From Pseudomonas sp. Root562 (GTDB taxonomy: Bacteria; Pseudomonadota; Gammaproteobacteria; Pseudomonadales; Pseudomonadaceae), in assembly GCF_001427125.1 (NCBI RefSeq), contig NZ_LMGK01000021.1, positions 210,138 to 274,137 on the forward strand: a stretch of DNA of 64,000 nt. Reading direction: 5' to 3'. The notes below the pieces were generated by a model that was not told where the DNA came from, did no database searches, and saw only the letters and a program-made list of their open reading frames with translations. Of the stretch, positions 16,270 through 26,224 are shown piece by piece; the stretch's first letter is position 1, and every line of letters begins with the position of its first letter. The translations under genes were made by a program, and so were the position numbers.

Positions 16270-18063
16270 ATGACAAAAACAACAATGCGCGCCATCTTCA
16301 CACCGCAGGCGCTGGCCGCTGCGGTTGCCTTGGGCTGCTGTGCCCAGGCGCAGGCTGTTTCATTCAACATCGGGGAAATCGAAGGGACGTTCGACTCTTC
16401 GCTGTCGGTCGGCGCCAGTTGGGGCATGCGCGATGCGGACGATGCCCTGGTGGGCACGGTCAACGGTGGTAGCGGGCAGGCGTCGACCGGCGACGACGGT
16501 CGTCAGAATTTCAAGAAAGGCGAAACCTTCTCGAAGATCTTCAAGGGTATTCACGACCTTGAACTGAAATACGGCGACACCGGTGTGTTCGTCCGTGGCA
16601 AGTATTGGTACGACTTCGAATTGAAGGACGAAGACCGGCCGTTCAAGCCGATCAGCGATCACAACCGCAAAGAGGGCTCCAAGTCTTCCGGTGCGCAGAT
16701 TCTCGACGCCTTCGTCTATCACAACTATTCCATCGCCGATCTGCCGGGGACTGTTCGTGCCGGTAAACAGGTGGTGAGCTGGGGCGAAAGTACGTTCATC
16801 GGCAACTCGATCAACAGCATCAACCCGGTCGACGTTTCCGCGTTTCGTCGTCCGGGTGCCGAGATCAAGGAAGGGCTGATCCCGGTCAACATGTTGTTTG
16901 CTTCCCAAGGCCTGACCGACAAGTTGACCGTCGAAGGTTTCTATCAACTGGAGTGGGATCAGACCGTCGTCGATAACTGCGGCACCTTCTTCGGGGTCGA
17001 CGTGGTAGCGGACGGATGTAACAAGGGATACACGGTCGCCAGCCCTGCGATTGCACCGTTGCAACCGATTGCTGCGGCGTTTGGCCAGGGCTTCGAGGTG
17101 ACCAGCGAAGGCGTGGTCGTTCCCCGTGGTGGCGACCGCGATGCCCGGGACTCGGGGCAGTGGGGGACCGCGTTGCGTTGGCTGGGCGACGACACCGAGT
17201 ACGGCCTGTATTTCATGAATTACCACAGCCGAACCCCGACAGTCGGCACCACGACGGCGGGGCTCAGAACGCTGGCGAGCATTCCGGGCATTGTCACCAC
17301 GGCCAACCGCATCGCTCCGGGTAGCGGTGGGGGGCTGGCGCAGAGTGTGATGCTCGGTCGCGGTCAGTACTACCTTGAATACCCCGAGGACATTCGCCTC
17401 TACGGCGCGAGTTTTTCCACGACGCTGCCTACCGGCACGGCGTGGACCGGCGAGATCAGTTATCGCCCCAACGCGCCGGTGCAGGTCAACACCAATGACC
17501 TGACCCTGGCGATGCTCAACCCCATTGCCGGTGGCGCAGCGTCGCCCATTGCGACCGCGCCCGGTGCCGACAACACAGGTTATCGGCGCAAGGAAGTGAC
17601 GCAGGTCCAGAGCACCCTGACGCACTTCATCGACCAGATTGCAGGCGCTGATCGCCTGACCCTGGTGGGTGAGGCGGCGGTGGTGCGGGTCGGAGGCCTG
17701 GAGTCTCGCAGCAAACTGCGCTATGGCCGCGACTCGGTGTACGGCCAGTATGGTTTCGGTGGCGATACCGACGGTTTCGTGACTTCGACCTCTTGGGGTT
17801 ATCGCGCCCGGGCAATCCTTGATTACAACAACGTCATTGCCGGGATCAACTTCAAACCCAATCTGTCCTGGTCCCATGACGTCGCCGGTTATGGTCCCAA
17901 CGGGTTGTTCAACGAAGGGGCCAAGGCCGTCAGCCTTGGCGTTGATGCGGACTACCGCAACACCTACACCGCAAGCCTCAGTTACACCGATTTCTTCGGC
18001 GGTGACTACAACGTGCTCGAAGACCGCGACTTCGTGGCGTTGAGCTTTGGCGTGAACTTCTGA
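16270..18063 (+). CDS. DUF1302 family outer-membrane-type protein
   Basis: This 597-residue protein begins with a signal peptide (TPQALAAAVALGCCAQAQAV) and continues with beta-rich, aromatic-containing segments ending SLSFGVNF-like in a terminal Phe, which suggests an outer-membrane beta-barrel. It belongs to the DUF1302 family, nearly always paired with DUF1329. Such pairs are linked to transport or handling of hydrophobic compounds, often beside RND exporters or fatty-acyl enzymes. The ATG at 16270 puts the signal peptide at the N-terminus; an ORF start at 16099 would bury it. It is 23 bp upstream of the DUF1329 gene. Confidence 0.88.
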   Translation: MTKTTMRAIFTPQALAAAVALGCCAQAQAVSFNIGEIEGTFDSSLSVGASWGMRDADDALVGTVNGGSGQASTGDDGRQNFKKGETFSKIFKGIHDLELKYGDTGVFVRGKYWYDFELKDEDRPFKPISDHNRKEGSKSSGAQILDAFVYHNYSIADLPGTVRAGKQVVSWGESTFIGNSINSINPVDVSAFRRPGAEIKEGLIPVNMLFASQGLTDKLTVEGFYQLEWDQTVVDNCGTFFGVDVVADGCNKGYTVASPAIAPLQPIAAAFGQGFEVTSEGVVVPRGGDRDARDSGQWGTALRWLGDDTEYGLYFMNYHSRTPTVGTTTAGLRTLASIPGIVTTANRIAPGSGGGLAQSVMLGRGQYYLEYPEDIRLYGASFSTTLPTGTAWTGEISYRPNAPVQVNTNDLTLAMLNPIAGGAASPIATAPGADNTGYRRKEVTQVQSTLTHFIDQIAGADRLTLVGEAAVVRVGGLESRSKLRYGRDSVYGQYGFGGDTDGFVTSTSWGYRARAILDYNNVIAGINFKPNLSWSHDVAGYGPNGLFNEGAKAVSLGVDADYRNTYTASLSYTDFFGGDYNVLEDRDFVALSFGVNF

Positions 18064-18086
18064 TCTGGCTGAAAAGGATGAATTCA

Positions 18087-19457
18087 ATGCGCAAGATGAT
18101 TCTGCAAATCGGTTCCGCCCTGGCCCTGAGTCTGCTGGCCGTCAACGTGATGGCCGCCGTATCGGCACAAGAAGCCGACAAGCTTGGCACCACGCTCACC
18201 CCGCTCGGTGGCGAGAAGGCCGGCAATGCCGACGGCTCGATTCCGCCGTGGACCGGTGGCATTCCGAAAAACGCTGGTGCGGTGGACAGCAAGGGTTTCC
18301 TGGCTGATCCATTCGCCAATGAAAAACCGCTGTTCGTGATCACTGCCGCAACGGTCGACAAATACAAGGACAAGCTGTCTGACGGGCAGATCGCGATGTT
18401 CAAGCGCTACCCCGAGACCTACAAGATTCCGGTCTACCCCAGCCACCGCACCGCGGCCCTGCCGCCAGAAGTCTATGAGGCGGCCAAACGCAGCGCGTTG
18501 AACGTGACACCGACCAACGATGGCAACGGTCTGGCCAATTTCACTGGCAATCGCTATTACGCCTTTCCGATTCCGAAGAACGGTGTCGAGGTCATCTGGA
18601 ACCACATCACCCGTTATCACGGCGGCAACTTGCGTCGCACCATTACCCAGGCCACGCCACAGTCCAATGGTGATTTCACCGTCATTCGATTCAAGGACGA
18701 AGTGGCCGTGCCATCGCTGCTGGGGGATTTGAAGCCGGGCAGTGACGAGAACGTCCTCAACTATTTCAAGCAGGAAGTGACCGCGCCGGCGCGGTTGGCG
18801 GGTAACGTGCTGCTGGTTCACGAGACCCTCGATCAGGTTCAGGAACCGCGCAAGGCGTGGATCTACAACGCCGGTCAGCGTCGTGTGCGTCGCGCGCCGC
18901 AAGTGGCGTATGACGGTGTGGGCACTTCGTCTGACGGGCTGCGTACTACCGACAACTTCGACATGTTTTCCGGCGCACCGGATCGCTACGACTGGAAGCT
19001 GGTCGGCAAGAAGGAAATGTACATTCCGTACAACAGCTACAAACTCGATTCGCCAGACCTCAAATACACCGATGTGATCAAGGCCGGCCATATCAACCAG
19101 GACCTGACACGCTATGAGCTGCACCGGGTCTGGGAAGTGGTGGCCACGGTCAAGCCTAACGAACGGCATGTTTACGCCAAGCGTCATATGTACATCGACG
19201 AAGACACCTGGCAGGTGGCGCTGGCCGATCACTACGACGGTCGTGGCCAACTGTGGCGAGTCGCCGAAGGGCATGCGCAGTTCTACTACGATCATCAGGT
19301 ACCGGCCTACACCGTCGAAGCGCTGTATGACTTGATTGCCGGTCGATACATTGCCCTGGGGATGAAGAATGAGGAGAAACGCAGCTTCGAATTCAACATC
19401 GCGGCAAAAGCCGGGGACTACACGCCGGCGGCGCTCAGGAGTACGGGTGTGAGGTAA
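18087..19457 (+). CDS. DUF1329 family periplasmic/outer-membrane lipoprotein-like protein
   Basis: This 456-residue exported protein has a signal peptide (MILQIGSALALSLLAVNVMA) and the DUF1329 pattern: LGTTLTPLGGEKAGNADG and IPPWTGGIP at the start, and RYELHRVWEVVATVKPNERH plus RHMYIDEDTWQ later. The fold is related to LolA/LolB-like lipid carriers, so binding of a lipid or hydrophobic compound is likely. It is co-transcribed with DUF1302. I prefer the ATG at 18087, which has AAAGGA at proper spacing, over the ATG at 18078. Confidence 0.88.
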   Translation: MRKMILQIGSALALSLLAVNVMAAVSAQEADKLGTTLTPLGGEKAGNADGSIPPWTGGIPKNAGAVDSKGFLADPFANEKPLFVITAATVDKYKDKLSDGQIAMFKRYPETYKIPVYPSHRTAALPPEVYEAAKRSALNVTPTNDGNGLANFTGNRYYAFPIPKNGVEVIWNHITRYHGGNLRRTITQATPQSNGDFTVIRFKDEVAVPSLLGDLKPGSDENVLNYFKQEVTAPARLAGNVLLVHETLDQVQEPRKAWIYNAGQRRVRRAPQVAYDGVGTSSDGLRTTDNFDMFSGAPDRYDWKLVGKKEMYIPYNSYKLDSPDLKYTDVIKAGHINQDLTRYELHRVWEVVATVKPNERHVYAKRHMYIDEDTWQVALADHYDGRGQLWRVAEGHAQFYYDHQVPAYTVEALYDLIAGRYIALGMKNEEKRSFEFNIAAKAGDYTPAALRSTGVR

Positions 19458-19481
19458 TCGTCCTACAGCGTCTTACACAAA

Positions 19482-19508
19482 AAGGTGACCTCGCAGTCAC
19501 CTTTTTTA
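19482..19508 (+). terminator. Intrinsic terminator after DUF1329 gene
   Basis: AAGGTGAC and GTCACCTT form the stem with a short CTCGCA loop, followed by a run of T. It ends the DUF1302-DUF1329 transcript. Confidence 0.88.
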
Positions 19509-19597
19509 TGGCCGCAAATCAGCGTGCTGAATACTTCTTCAACAAGCGCTCGGGAGGGGGCTAGGGTGGCGCCACAACAATAACAAGGCGCATCACT

Positions 19598-22147
19598 ATG
19601 ACTGCCATGACATTGTGTCTGGACCGTCCTGGATTCCTGCCTCGCCTGTCCTCCCATCACCTGGCTCGAGAGCGTTTGGTCGAGCCATTGCTGGCCTCGA
19701 CGGCTCGAGTGAAGTTGCTCTGCGCACCAGCGGGCAGCGGCAAGAGTGCGCTGCTCACCGAGTGCCTGTTACGTGCGCCGGTGGATTGCCGGGTGTGTTG
19801 GTTGCCGATGGCCGGGGAATCCCTGGGTATCGCCGCTTTCCGGCAACGCCTTGCACATGCGCTGGGTCTGGCTTCGGCCGATGAGACTTTTTTGCTGGAG
19901 TACCTGTCCCGTTTGCAGGTGCCAACCTGGCTTTTCATCGACGATTATTGCCGGGTTTCCAACCCCGAACTCGATCGCTTTCTGGATCGTTTACTGGCTG
20001 TCAGAAGCCCGACATTGAATTGGTGGCTGGCCTCGCGCCGACGTCCACAATGCAACTGGCCCCGGCTGTTGCTTGATGATGAGTTGTACGAATGCGAGGC
20101 GCGCGCGCTGGCGTTTACCGAGTGTGAAGTCCAGCATTTGCTCAGTCATGTCGAGCCAGCAATGGCCACGCATACAGCACGCAGAATTATTCAGCGCAGT
20201 GCAGGCTGGTGTGCCGGTGTGCGCATTGCCTTGCTGGATGCCTGCCAGTGGGCAGCCGAGCAGAACAAACAGGAGCGCTCGGCGACACTGCTCGATTATT
20301 TGCACCATGAGTTGTTCAGCGCGCTGGCCCCTGAACTGATTGAGGCTTGGCAGGTACTGGCGCGTTTGCCGCGATTCAACGCCAGCCTCTGCGAGCATCT
20401 GTTCGGCGCCGGTGAAGGGGCGCAATGGTTGCATCAATTGCAGGACATGGGCTGTTTCATCGAGCCGTGGGAAGACTCCAGCGAGTGGCTGCGGGTTTTT
20501 GTGCCGTTGGCCCGGGCCGTGGGCGACGAGCGGGGTTCGGCGGGGCGTGCCTGGCATCGGCGCGCATGTCAGTGGTTTTGCGCCGAGGAAGACTGGCAGG
20601 GGGCGTTCGAACAAGCGCTGCTGGCTGAAGAGTTCGAGGTTGCCGTCACTCTGTTGCAGCACTTCAGTCTTGAGCATTTGTTCCGGCGAGAAAACGTGCG
20701 CTTGTTGTTGAATCTGCATGAGCGACAGGGCGAAGAGTTGACCCTCGGTTCGCCGCAGTTGGTGGGACTGATCACGGCGGCGTTGTTGTTCGCCGGGCGC
20801 TTCGATCAGGCTGCCGAGTGCATTGGCCAACTGGCCCGTTTCGCACCACAACCGACCGCCACGCTTCAGCGGCAATTGCTGGCTCGCTGGCAGGCACAAC
20901 AAGGTTGGCTGTTGCATTTGCTGGGGCGCATGGAAGCGGCACGTGCACACTTTATTGACGCGCTGGCTGAATTGACGCCGGATGCCTGGCCCGCACGGCT
21001 GTTGTGTTTGTCCGGGTTGACTCAACAAGCCTTGCTCAACGCCCAACTCGATACTGCGCAAGCCTACAATCGTGAGGCGTTGTGTCTGGCCCGTGCGCAA
21101 GGTTCGTTGCTGTTTGAAGGCTTGCTTGAACTTGATCACGCCCAATTGCTGGAGCAGCGAGGTGCGCCGCGGCGAGCCGAAAGCTTGTTGGCCGATGTCC
21201 ACGCATTGTTGAGTCGACAGGCTGATCGGCCGACGCCGTTGCTGGGCAGGATTGCCCTGCAGCGCGGGCGACTGGCGCTATGTCAGGGGCAGGAAGAGGT
21301 GGCTGCCGAATTCTTCCAGTCTGGTTTGCAAGACTGCCTGCACAGCCAGGACAAGCGTGCGTTGTATGGCTTTCTGGGGCAGGCCCAACTGGCCGCCAAC
21401 CAACGCGATTACGCCCTCGCTTTCGATCGATTGCGCGATGCCGAGCGCTTGATGCAGCAGCGGCAGATTCCCGAAACGGTTTATCGGGGTGTATTGCTGC
21501 AAATCAGCAGTCATTTCTGGTTGCAGCAGGGGCGCCCGCAATTGGCTCGCGAAGCGTTGACCCGTGTGTTGCGTCACTATCGCGGAACGCATGCCCGCCA
21601 GGCCCCTCCCGCGACCGTGATGCTGATTGCCCGTGTCGAGTATTTACTGGTGCTTGCCCAAACCCGACTGCAGGAGGCGCAACAACCGCTCGAACAACTC
21701 AACAACCTGCTCGTTCACGCCCAGCAACATTCAATGCTGGCGCTGGAAGCGGAGTTGCAGTTGGCGATCTGCGAAGTAGCGGACCTGACGGGCGAAACCG
21801 ATCTGGCGAAATCGGCATTGCTGGCGGGCCTGAAGCTGGCAGGGCGTGGGCAATTGCAACAGGCCTTGTGTGAACTGCGCCTGCGCCAACCGACCTTGCT
21901 CAGCCGTTACGGCATGGACGACGAGTCTGCGGCAACAATCGACGACAATCCATTGAGCGGGCGGGAACTGGAAGTACTTGGCCTGATTGCCCAAGGCAAC
22001 TCCAACCAGCAGATTGCCGAACAGTTGTTCATTTCATTACATACAGTGAAAACCCATGCGCGGCGAATCCACAGCAAGTTAGGTGTAGAGCGTCGCACTC
22101 AAGCAGTAGCGATAGCAAAAAAGCTGGGATTGATTTCCCGGGAGTAA
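19598..22147 (+). CDS. MalT-like LuxR-family ATP-binding regulator
   Basis: This 849-residue regulator has an N-terminal STAND-type ATPase with Walker A LCAPAGSGKSALL near residues 40-52, a long helical, TPR-like middle region, and a C-terminal LuxR helix-turn-helix (LSGRELEVLGLIAQGNSNQQ ... HTVKTHARRIHSKLGV). Proteins of this layout are ligand-activated transcription factors. Its location directly after the DUF1302/DUF1329 pair, on the same strand, makes that operon its likely target; the inducer is unknown. The start at 19598 or the in-frame ATG at 19607 are both possible. Confidence 0.92.
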   Translation: MTAMTLCLDRPGFLPRLSSHHLARERLVEPLLASTARVKLLCAPAGSGKSALLTECLLRAPVDCRVCWLPMAGESLGIAAFRQRLAHALGLASADETFLLEYLSRLQVPTWLFIDDYCRVSNPELDRFLDRLLAVRSPTLNWWLASRRRPQCNWPRLLLDDELYECEARALAFTECEVQHLLSHVEPAMATHTARRIIQRSAGWCAGVRIALLDACQWAAEQNKQERSATLLDYLHHELFSALAPELIEAWQVLARLPRFNASLCEHLFGAGEGAQWLHQLQDMGCFIEPWEDSSEWLRVFVPLARAVGDERGSAGRAWHRRACQWFCAEEDWQGAFEQALLAEEFEVAVTLLQHFSLEHLFRRENVRLLLNLHERQGEELTLGSPQLVGLITAALLFAGRFDQAAECIGQLARFAPQPTATLQRQLLARWQAQQGWLLHLLGRMEAARAHFIDALAELTPDAWPARLLCLSGLTQQALLNAQLDTAQAYNREALCLARAQGSLLFEGLLELDHAQLLEQRGAPRRAESLLADVHALLSRQADRPTPLLGRIALQRGRLALCQGQEEVAAEFFQSGLQDCLHSQDKRALYGFLGQAQLAANQRDYALAFDRLRDAERLMQQRQIPETVYRGVLLQISSHFWLQQGRPQLAREALTRVLRHYRGTHARQAPPATVMLIARVEYLLVLAQTRLQEAQQPLEQLNNLLVHAQQHSMLALEAELQLAICEVADLTGETDLAKSALLAGLKLAGRGQLQQALCELRLRQPTLLSRYGMDDESAATIDDNPLSGRELEVLGLIAQGNSNQQIAEQLFISLHTVKTHARRIHSKLGVERRTQAVAIAKKLGLISRE

Positions 22148-22271
22148 TGAATGCAAACACTCCCTTGGGTGCAACGATGATGGTTTTAATTAAGATGTTG
22201 GCAGGACTCAGACATAGGCAACCATGGTTTGAGTCTGGCGTTATCAACTCTAATTAACAGGTTATTCAGTC

Positions 22272-22595
22272 ATGGAAGAATTAAATATCGAGCGAGTGCG
22301 TGCCATATTGCATGCAAGGCTCAGCGGGCGTGGAATTGATGTTGACGACGTTTACATCAATGGCGTTTATTCGCTTGAAAAACCACTGGTCACTTACTCG
22401 CAAACGCTGGTATGGGCCTTGTATCTGAAATTGCAGGACGGCGAAGTTCCTTACTTTGAGGGCGACCATCTAGGTTTGTTTGTCAAAGCCTATACATTTG
22501 ATTCGATACATCGTTTCAAAGGTCTGGAGTTTGACGAAGTCAACGGTATTAGTGCAGATATTGCAGAGCTGTTCCAAATTCAATCTGTAGTTTGA
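22272..22595 (+). CDS. Hypothetical protein
   Basis: This 107-residue acidic protein (EELNIERVRAILHARLSGRG..., HRFKGLEFDEVNGISADIAE) has no signal peptide, membrane segment or motif that I know. Its codons are more AT-rich than those of its neighbours. A weak AGG lies before the ATG. A perfect 15-bp stem follows the stop and separates it from the convergent hmgR. Confidence 0.55.
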   Translation: MEELNIERVRAILHARLSGRGIDVDDVYINGVYSLEKPLVTYSQTLVWALYLKLQDGEVPYFEGDHLGLFVKAYTFDSIHRFKGLEFDEVNGISADIAELFQIQSVV

Positions 22596-22598
22596 TTC

Positions 22599-22632
22599 AG
22601 CGGTTGTGCCGGCGCGTGCCGGCACAACCGCT
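22599..22632. terminator. Perfect stem-loop between convergent genes
   Basis: AGCGGTTGTGCCGGC and its exact complement form a 15-bp stem with a 4-base loop (GCGT). There is no long T run on either strand, so it may end or protect transcripts from both sides rather than act as a classic terminator. Confidence 0.65.
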
Positions 22633-22634
22633 AT

Positions 22635-23435
22635 TCAAGCGCCGGGTGTTTTTGCCTCATAGCCCATTCGCCAACTGACGGCGCGTGTTGCGGACAACAA
22701 GCGCTGCGCGGCCGGGCCATTTTCGTCGGCGTGGAACAGCGACGTCGGGCCGACCACGGTCAACACGGCCACGACATTTCCCATTGCGTTCATCACCGGT
22801 GCCGACAAGGCGTCCACCCCCGGCATCAACAAGCCATGCACATGATGCAGGCCCCGCGCACGGATCTGCTCGCACAACAGGGTGTAAGCCTGCTCATCTG
22901 CCAGCGCGTGACTGGCATGCTCCTGCAATTCCCGGTCGCGCAGCTCAACGGTTTCGCGCTTGGGCAGGTATGCGCCAAAGACCAGGCCAGTCGAAGAACT
23001 GAGCAAGGGCAATACCGAGCCCAATTGTGTGACCACCGTAACCGCACGCACCGCGGGTTCGATGCGCACTACGGTCGCGCCCTGATTGCCCCACACCGCT
23101 AAAAAACAGGTTTCATTTAAGTCATCGCGCAGCTCGGCCAAGGGCAGGGCGGCGACGTTCAGCACATCCATTGCGTTGAGGGCCGCAAGGCCAACGCGCA
23201 AGGCTTCACGGCCCAGGCCGTAATGGTTGGTCGCCGCGTTCTGTTCGGCAAAGCCGCTGGCGATCAGCGCCTGCAAATAGCGGTGAACCTTGCTCGCCGG
23301 CATCTGCACGTGTTCGGCCAGGCGCGAAAGAGAGGTCGAGGGCGACAACTCGGCCAGCGCCTTGAGGATGTCGGTCCCCACCTCGGCGGAGCGGACTTTC
23401 TGTTTGCCGTTGCTGTCGCTGCTGGGCTTTTCCAT
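22635..23435 (-). CDS. hmgR: IclR-family repressor HmgR
   Basis: This 266-residue protein has an N-terminal winged helix (LKALAELSPSTSLSRLAEHV then SKVHRYLQALIASGFAEQ) and a C-terminal IclR effector domain. It diverges from hmgA, and in Pseudomonas that regulator is HmgR, which represses the homogentisate genes until homogentisate binds. A matching palindrome lies between the two genes. Length is normal for IclR proteins. Confidence 0.93.
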   Translation of the reverse strand: MEKPSSDSNGKQKVRSAEVGTDILKALAELSPSTSLSRLAEHVQMPASKVHRYLQALIASGFAEQNAATNHYGLGREALRVGLAALNAMDVLNVAALPLAELRDDLNETCFLAVWGNQGATVVRIEPAVRAVTVVTQLGSVLPLLSSSTGLVFGAYLPKRETVELRDRELQEHASHALADEQAYTLLCEQIRARGLHHVHGLLMPGVDALSAPVMNAMGNVVAVLTVVGPTSLFHADENGPAAQRLLSATRAVSWRMGYEAKTPGA

Positions 23436-23496
23436 GTTGGTGCTGTGATCCCGGGACGAATGGGCGTCTTTATAGCTTGACGGTCAATACCAATCA

Positions 23497-23523
23497 AATT
23501 ACGTTATGCGTAATTGAATTACG
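23497..23523. promoter_or_regulatory. Probable HmgR operator
   Basis: AATTACG-TTATG-CGTAATT (23497-23515) is a perfect 7-bp inverted repeat, followed one base later by a third AATTACG (23517-23523). It lies in the hmgR-hmgA intergenic space, 74 bp before the hmgA start, where a repressor of both genes would bind. The assignment to HmgR is by position. Confidence 0.8.
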
Positions 23524-23599
23524 ATAAAAATAACCCAGACGGGCCATGAGCGCTGCTCCAGAGCGATCGGTTACCGTCGACTCCCGTTCAGGAGGCTCC

Positions 23600-24904
23600 A
23601 TGAACCCCGATTCAACCGCCCAGGCGTTGGCTTATCAGTCAGGCTTCGGCAACGAATTCAGCAGCGAAGCGCTACCCGGTGCATTGCCCGTCGGCCAGAA
23701 CTCCCCGCAAAAAGCCCCTTACGGCCTCTACACCGAGTTGTTCTCCGGCACCGCTTTCACCATGGCCCGCAGCGAAGCGCGGCGTACCTGGATGTACCGC
23801 ATTCAGCCATCGGCCAATCACCCGGCATTCGTCAAACTCGACCGACAGATGGCCGGTGGCCCCTTGGGTGAAGTGACGCCCAATCGCCTGCGCTGGAACC
23901 CACTTGAGATTCCCGCTGAGCCGACCGACTTCATCGACGGCCTGGTGAGCATGGCGGCCAACGCCTCCGCCGAAAAACCGGCCGGCATCAGCATCTACAA
24001 CTACCTCGCCAATCGCTCCATGGAGCGGGTGTTCTTCAATGCCGACGGTGAAATGCTGCTGGTGCCACAGCAGGGGCGTTTGCGCATTGCCACTGAACTG
24101 GGCGTGCTGGAAGTGGCGCCCCTGGAAATTGCCGTACTGCCCCGGGGCCTGAAATTTCGTGTCGAGCTGCTTGATCCGCAAGCGCGTGGCTACATCGCGG
24201 AAAACCACGGTGCGCCATTGCGCCTGCCGGATCTCGGGCCGATCGGCAGCAACGGCCTGGCCAATCCACGGGACTTCCTGACCCCCGTCGCGGCGTACGA
24301 ACACCTTGCGCAGCCGACCACCCTGGTCCAAAAGTTCCTCGGACAATTGTGGGCCTGCGAACTCAATCATTCGCCGCTCAACGTTGTCGCCTGGCATGGC
24401 AACAACGTGCCGTACAAGTACGACCTGCGCCGTTTCAACACCATTGGTACCGTCAGCTTCGATCACCCGGACCCGTCGATCTTCACCGTGCTGACTTCGC
24501 CGACCAGTGTCCATGGGTTGGCCAACCTCGATTTTGTGATCTTTCCGCCGCGCTGGATGGTGGCTGAAAACACCTTCCGTCCACCTTGGTTCCACCGCAA
24601 CCTGATGAACGAGTTCATGGGCCTGATCCAAGGCGAATACGACGCCAAGGCCGAAGGCTTCGTACCCGGTGGCGCGTCGTTGCACAGCTGCATGAGCGCC
24701 CACGGCCCCGATGGCGAAACCTGCACCAAAGCGATCAACGCTGAGCTCAAACCGGCGAAAATCGATAACACCATGGCCTTCATGTTCGAGACCAGCCAGG
24801 TCTTGCGCCCGAGCCGGTTCGCCCTTGATTGCCCGCAACTGCAAACCACCTACGACGCTTGCTGGGCTACGCTGCCCGCCACTTTCGACCCGACCCGGAG
24901 ATAA
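23600..24904 (+). CDS. hmgA: Homogentisate 1,2-dioxygenase
   Basis: This 434-residue iron enzyme cleaves the ring of homogentisate to maleylacetoacetate, the central step in tyrosine and phenylalanine breakdown. Family hallmarks include LAYQSGFGNEFSSEALPGAL at the N-terminus, NVVAWHGNNVPYKYDL, and the metal-site region PPWFHRNLMNEFMGLIQGEY with CMSAHGPD. The ATG at 23600 follows AGGAGG; an in-frame start at 23546 is rejected. It leads the hmgA-fahA-maiA operon. Confidence 0.98.
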   Translation: MNPDSTAQALAYQSGFGNEFSSEALPGALPVGQNSPQKAPYGLYTELFSGTAFTMARSEARRTWMYRIQPSANHPAFVKLDRQMAGGPLGEVTPNRLRWNPLEIPAEPTDFIDGLVSMAANASAEKPAGISIYNYLANRSMERVFFNADGEMLLVPQQGRLRIATELGVLEVAPLEIAVLPRGLKFRVELLDPQARGYIAENHGAPLRLPDLGPIGSNGLANPRDFLTPVAAYEHLAQPTTLVQKFLGQLWACELNHSPLNVVAWHGNNVPYKYDLRRFNTIGTVSFDHPDPSIFTVLTSPTSVHGLANLDFVIFPPRWMVAENTFRPPWFHRNLMNEFMGLIQGEYDAKAEGFVPGGASLHSCMSAHGPDGETCTKAINAELKPAKIDNTMAFMFETSQVLRPSRFALDCPQLQTTYDACWATLPATFDPTRR

Positions 24905-24907
24905 CCC

Positions 24908-26212
24908 ATGACGCAGACTTCCATCACTCGCAGCTGGGTTGCTTCCGCCAACGGCCACGCGGATTTCCCGCTGCAGAACTTGCCGCTGGGCGTGTTCAGC
25001 GTGAAGGGTTCGGCGCCACGCAGCGGCGTGGCCATCGGCGAGCATATTTTCGACCTGGAAGCCGCACTGGATGCCGGCCTGTTCGACGGCGCCGCGAAAG
25101 CTGCCGTCGAAGCCACCCGTGGCGGTCAATTGAATGCGTTCTTTGAGCAGGGCAGCGCCGCTCGTGTGGCGCTGCGCGAACGCTTGCTGGAACTGTTGAG
25201 CGAAGGCAGCACGCTGCACGGCAAGATCGAAGCCCAAGGCGCAAAACTGTTGCCGCTGGCGACGGATTGTGAGATGCACCTGCCAGCGAAGATCAACGAC
25301 TACACCGACTTCTATGTCGGCATCGAGCATGCGCAGAACGTCGGCAAACTGTTCCGTCCCGACAACCCGCTGCTGCCGAACTACAAATATGTGCCGATTG
25401 GTTATCACGGCCGCGCTTCGACTGTTCGTCCATCCGGCACCGACGTACGCCGCCCGAAAGGCCAGACCCTGCCGGCCGGCCAGACCGAGCCGACCTTCGG
25501 CCCGTGCGCACGTCTGGACTACGAACTGGAACTGGGCATCTGGATCGGTCAGGGCAACGAAATGGGCGACTCGATCGCCATCGGTGACGCCGCCGATCAC
25601 ATCGCCGGATTCTGCCTGCTCAACGACTGGTCGGCGCGGGATATCCAGGCTTGGGAATACCAGCCATTGGGGCCATTCCTGTCGAAGAGTTTCATCACCA
25701 GCATCTCGCCATGGGTCGTGACCGCTGAAGCGCTGGAGCCTTTCCGTCGCGCCCAGCCTGCGCGCCCGGAAGGTGATCCGCAGCCACTGCCGTACCTGTT
25801 CGACAAACGTGATCAGGCTGCAGGTGGTTTCGATATCGAGCTGGAAGTCTTGCTCTTGACCGAAGCCATGCGCGAGCAAAACCTGCCGGCTCATCGCCTG
25901 ACCTTGAGCAATTCGAAATACATGTACTGGACCGTGGCGCAAATGGTCGCGCATCACAGCGTCAACGGCTGCCAATTGCAGGCCGGTGACCTGTTCGGTT
26001 CGGGAACTTTGTCGGGGCCGGAAAACGGTCAGTTCGGCAGCCTGCTGGAAATCACCGAGGGCGGTAAAAAACCGATCGAGCTGGCGTCGGGCGAGGTGCG
26101 CAAGTTCCTTGAAGACGGTGACGAAATCATCCTGCGTGGCCGATGCACTCGCGAGGGCTTCGCGTCCATCGGCTTCGGCGAGTGCCGCGGCAAAGTGCTG
26201 CCGGCGCGCTGA
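24908..26212 (+). CDS. fahA: Fumarylacetoacetase
   Basis: This 434-residue hydrolase splits fumarylacetoacetate to fumarate and acetoacetate, the last step of the homogentisate route. The family core is visible: DYTDFYVGIEHAQNVG, YVPIGYHGRAST, the metal ligands in DYELELGIWIG and LNDWSARDIQAWEYQPLGPF, and HHSVNGCQL. Length is that of bacterial and animal fumarylacetoacetases. It starts 3 bp after hmgA and is also called hmgB in Pseudomonas. Confidence 0.98.
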   Translation: MTQTSITRSWVASANGHADFPLQNLPLGVFSVKGSAPRSGVAIGEHIFDLEAALDAGLFDGAAKAAVEATRGGQLNAFFEQGSAARVALRERLLELLSEGSTLHGKIEAQGAKLLPLATDCEMHLPAKINDYTDFYVGIEHAQNVGKLFRPDNPLLPNYKYVPIGYHGRASTVRPSGTDVRRPKGQTLPAGQTEPTFGPCARLDYELELGIWIGQGNEMGDSIAIGDAADHIAGFCLLNDWSARDIQAWEYQPLGPFLSKSFITSISPWVVTAEALEPFRRAQPARPEGDPQPLPYLFDKRDQAAGGFDIELEVLLLTEAMREQNLPAHRLTLSNSKYMYWTVAQMVAHHSVNGCQLQAGDLFGSGTLSGPENGQFGSLLEITEGGKKPIELASGEVRKFLEDGDEIILRGRCTREGFASIGFGECRGKVLPAR

Positions 26213-26224
26213 GAGGAACGGAGC

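Noticed and set aside
16360..18087. 575-codon minus-strand frame opposite the DUF1302 gene
   Set aside because: Antisense shadow; the plus-strand protein has a signal peptide and family pattern, the minus one has neither.
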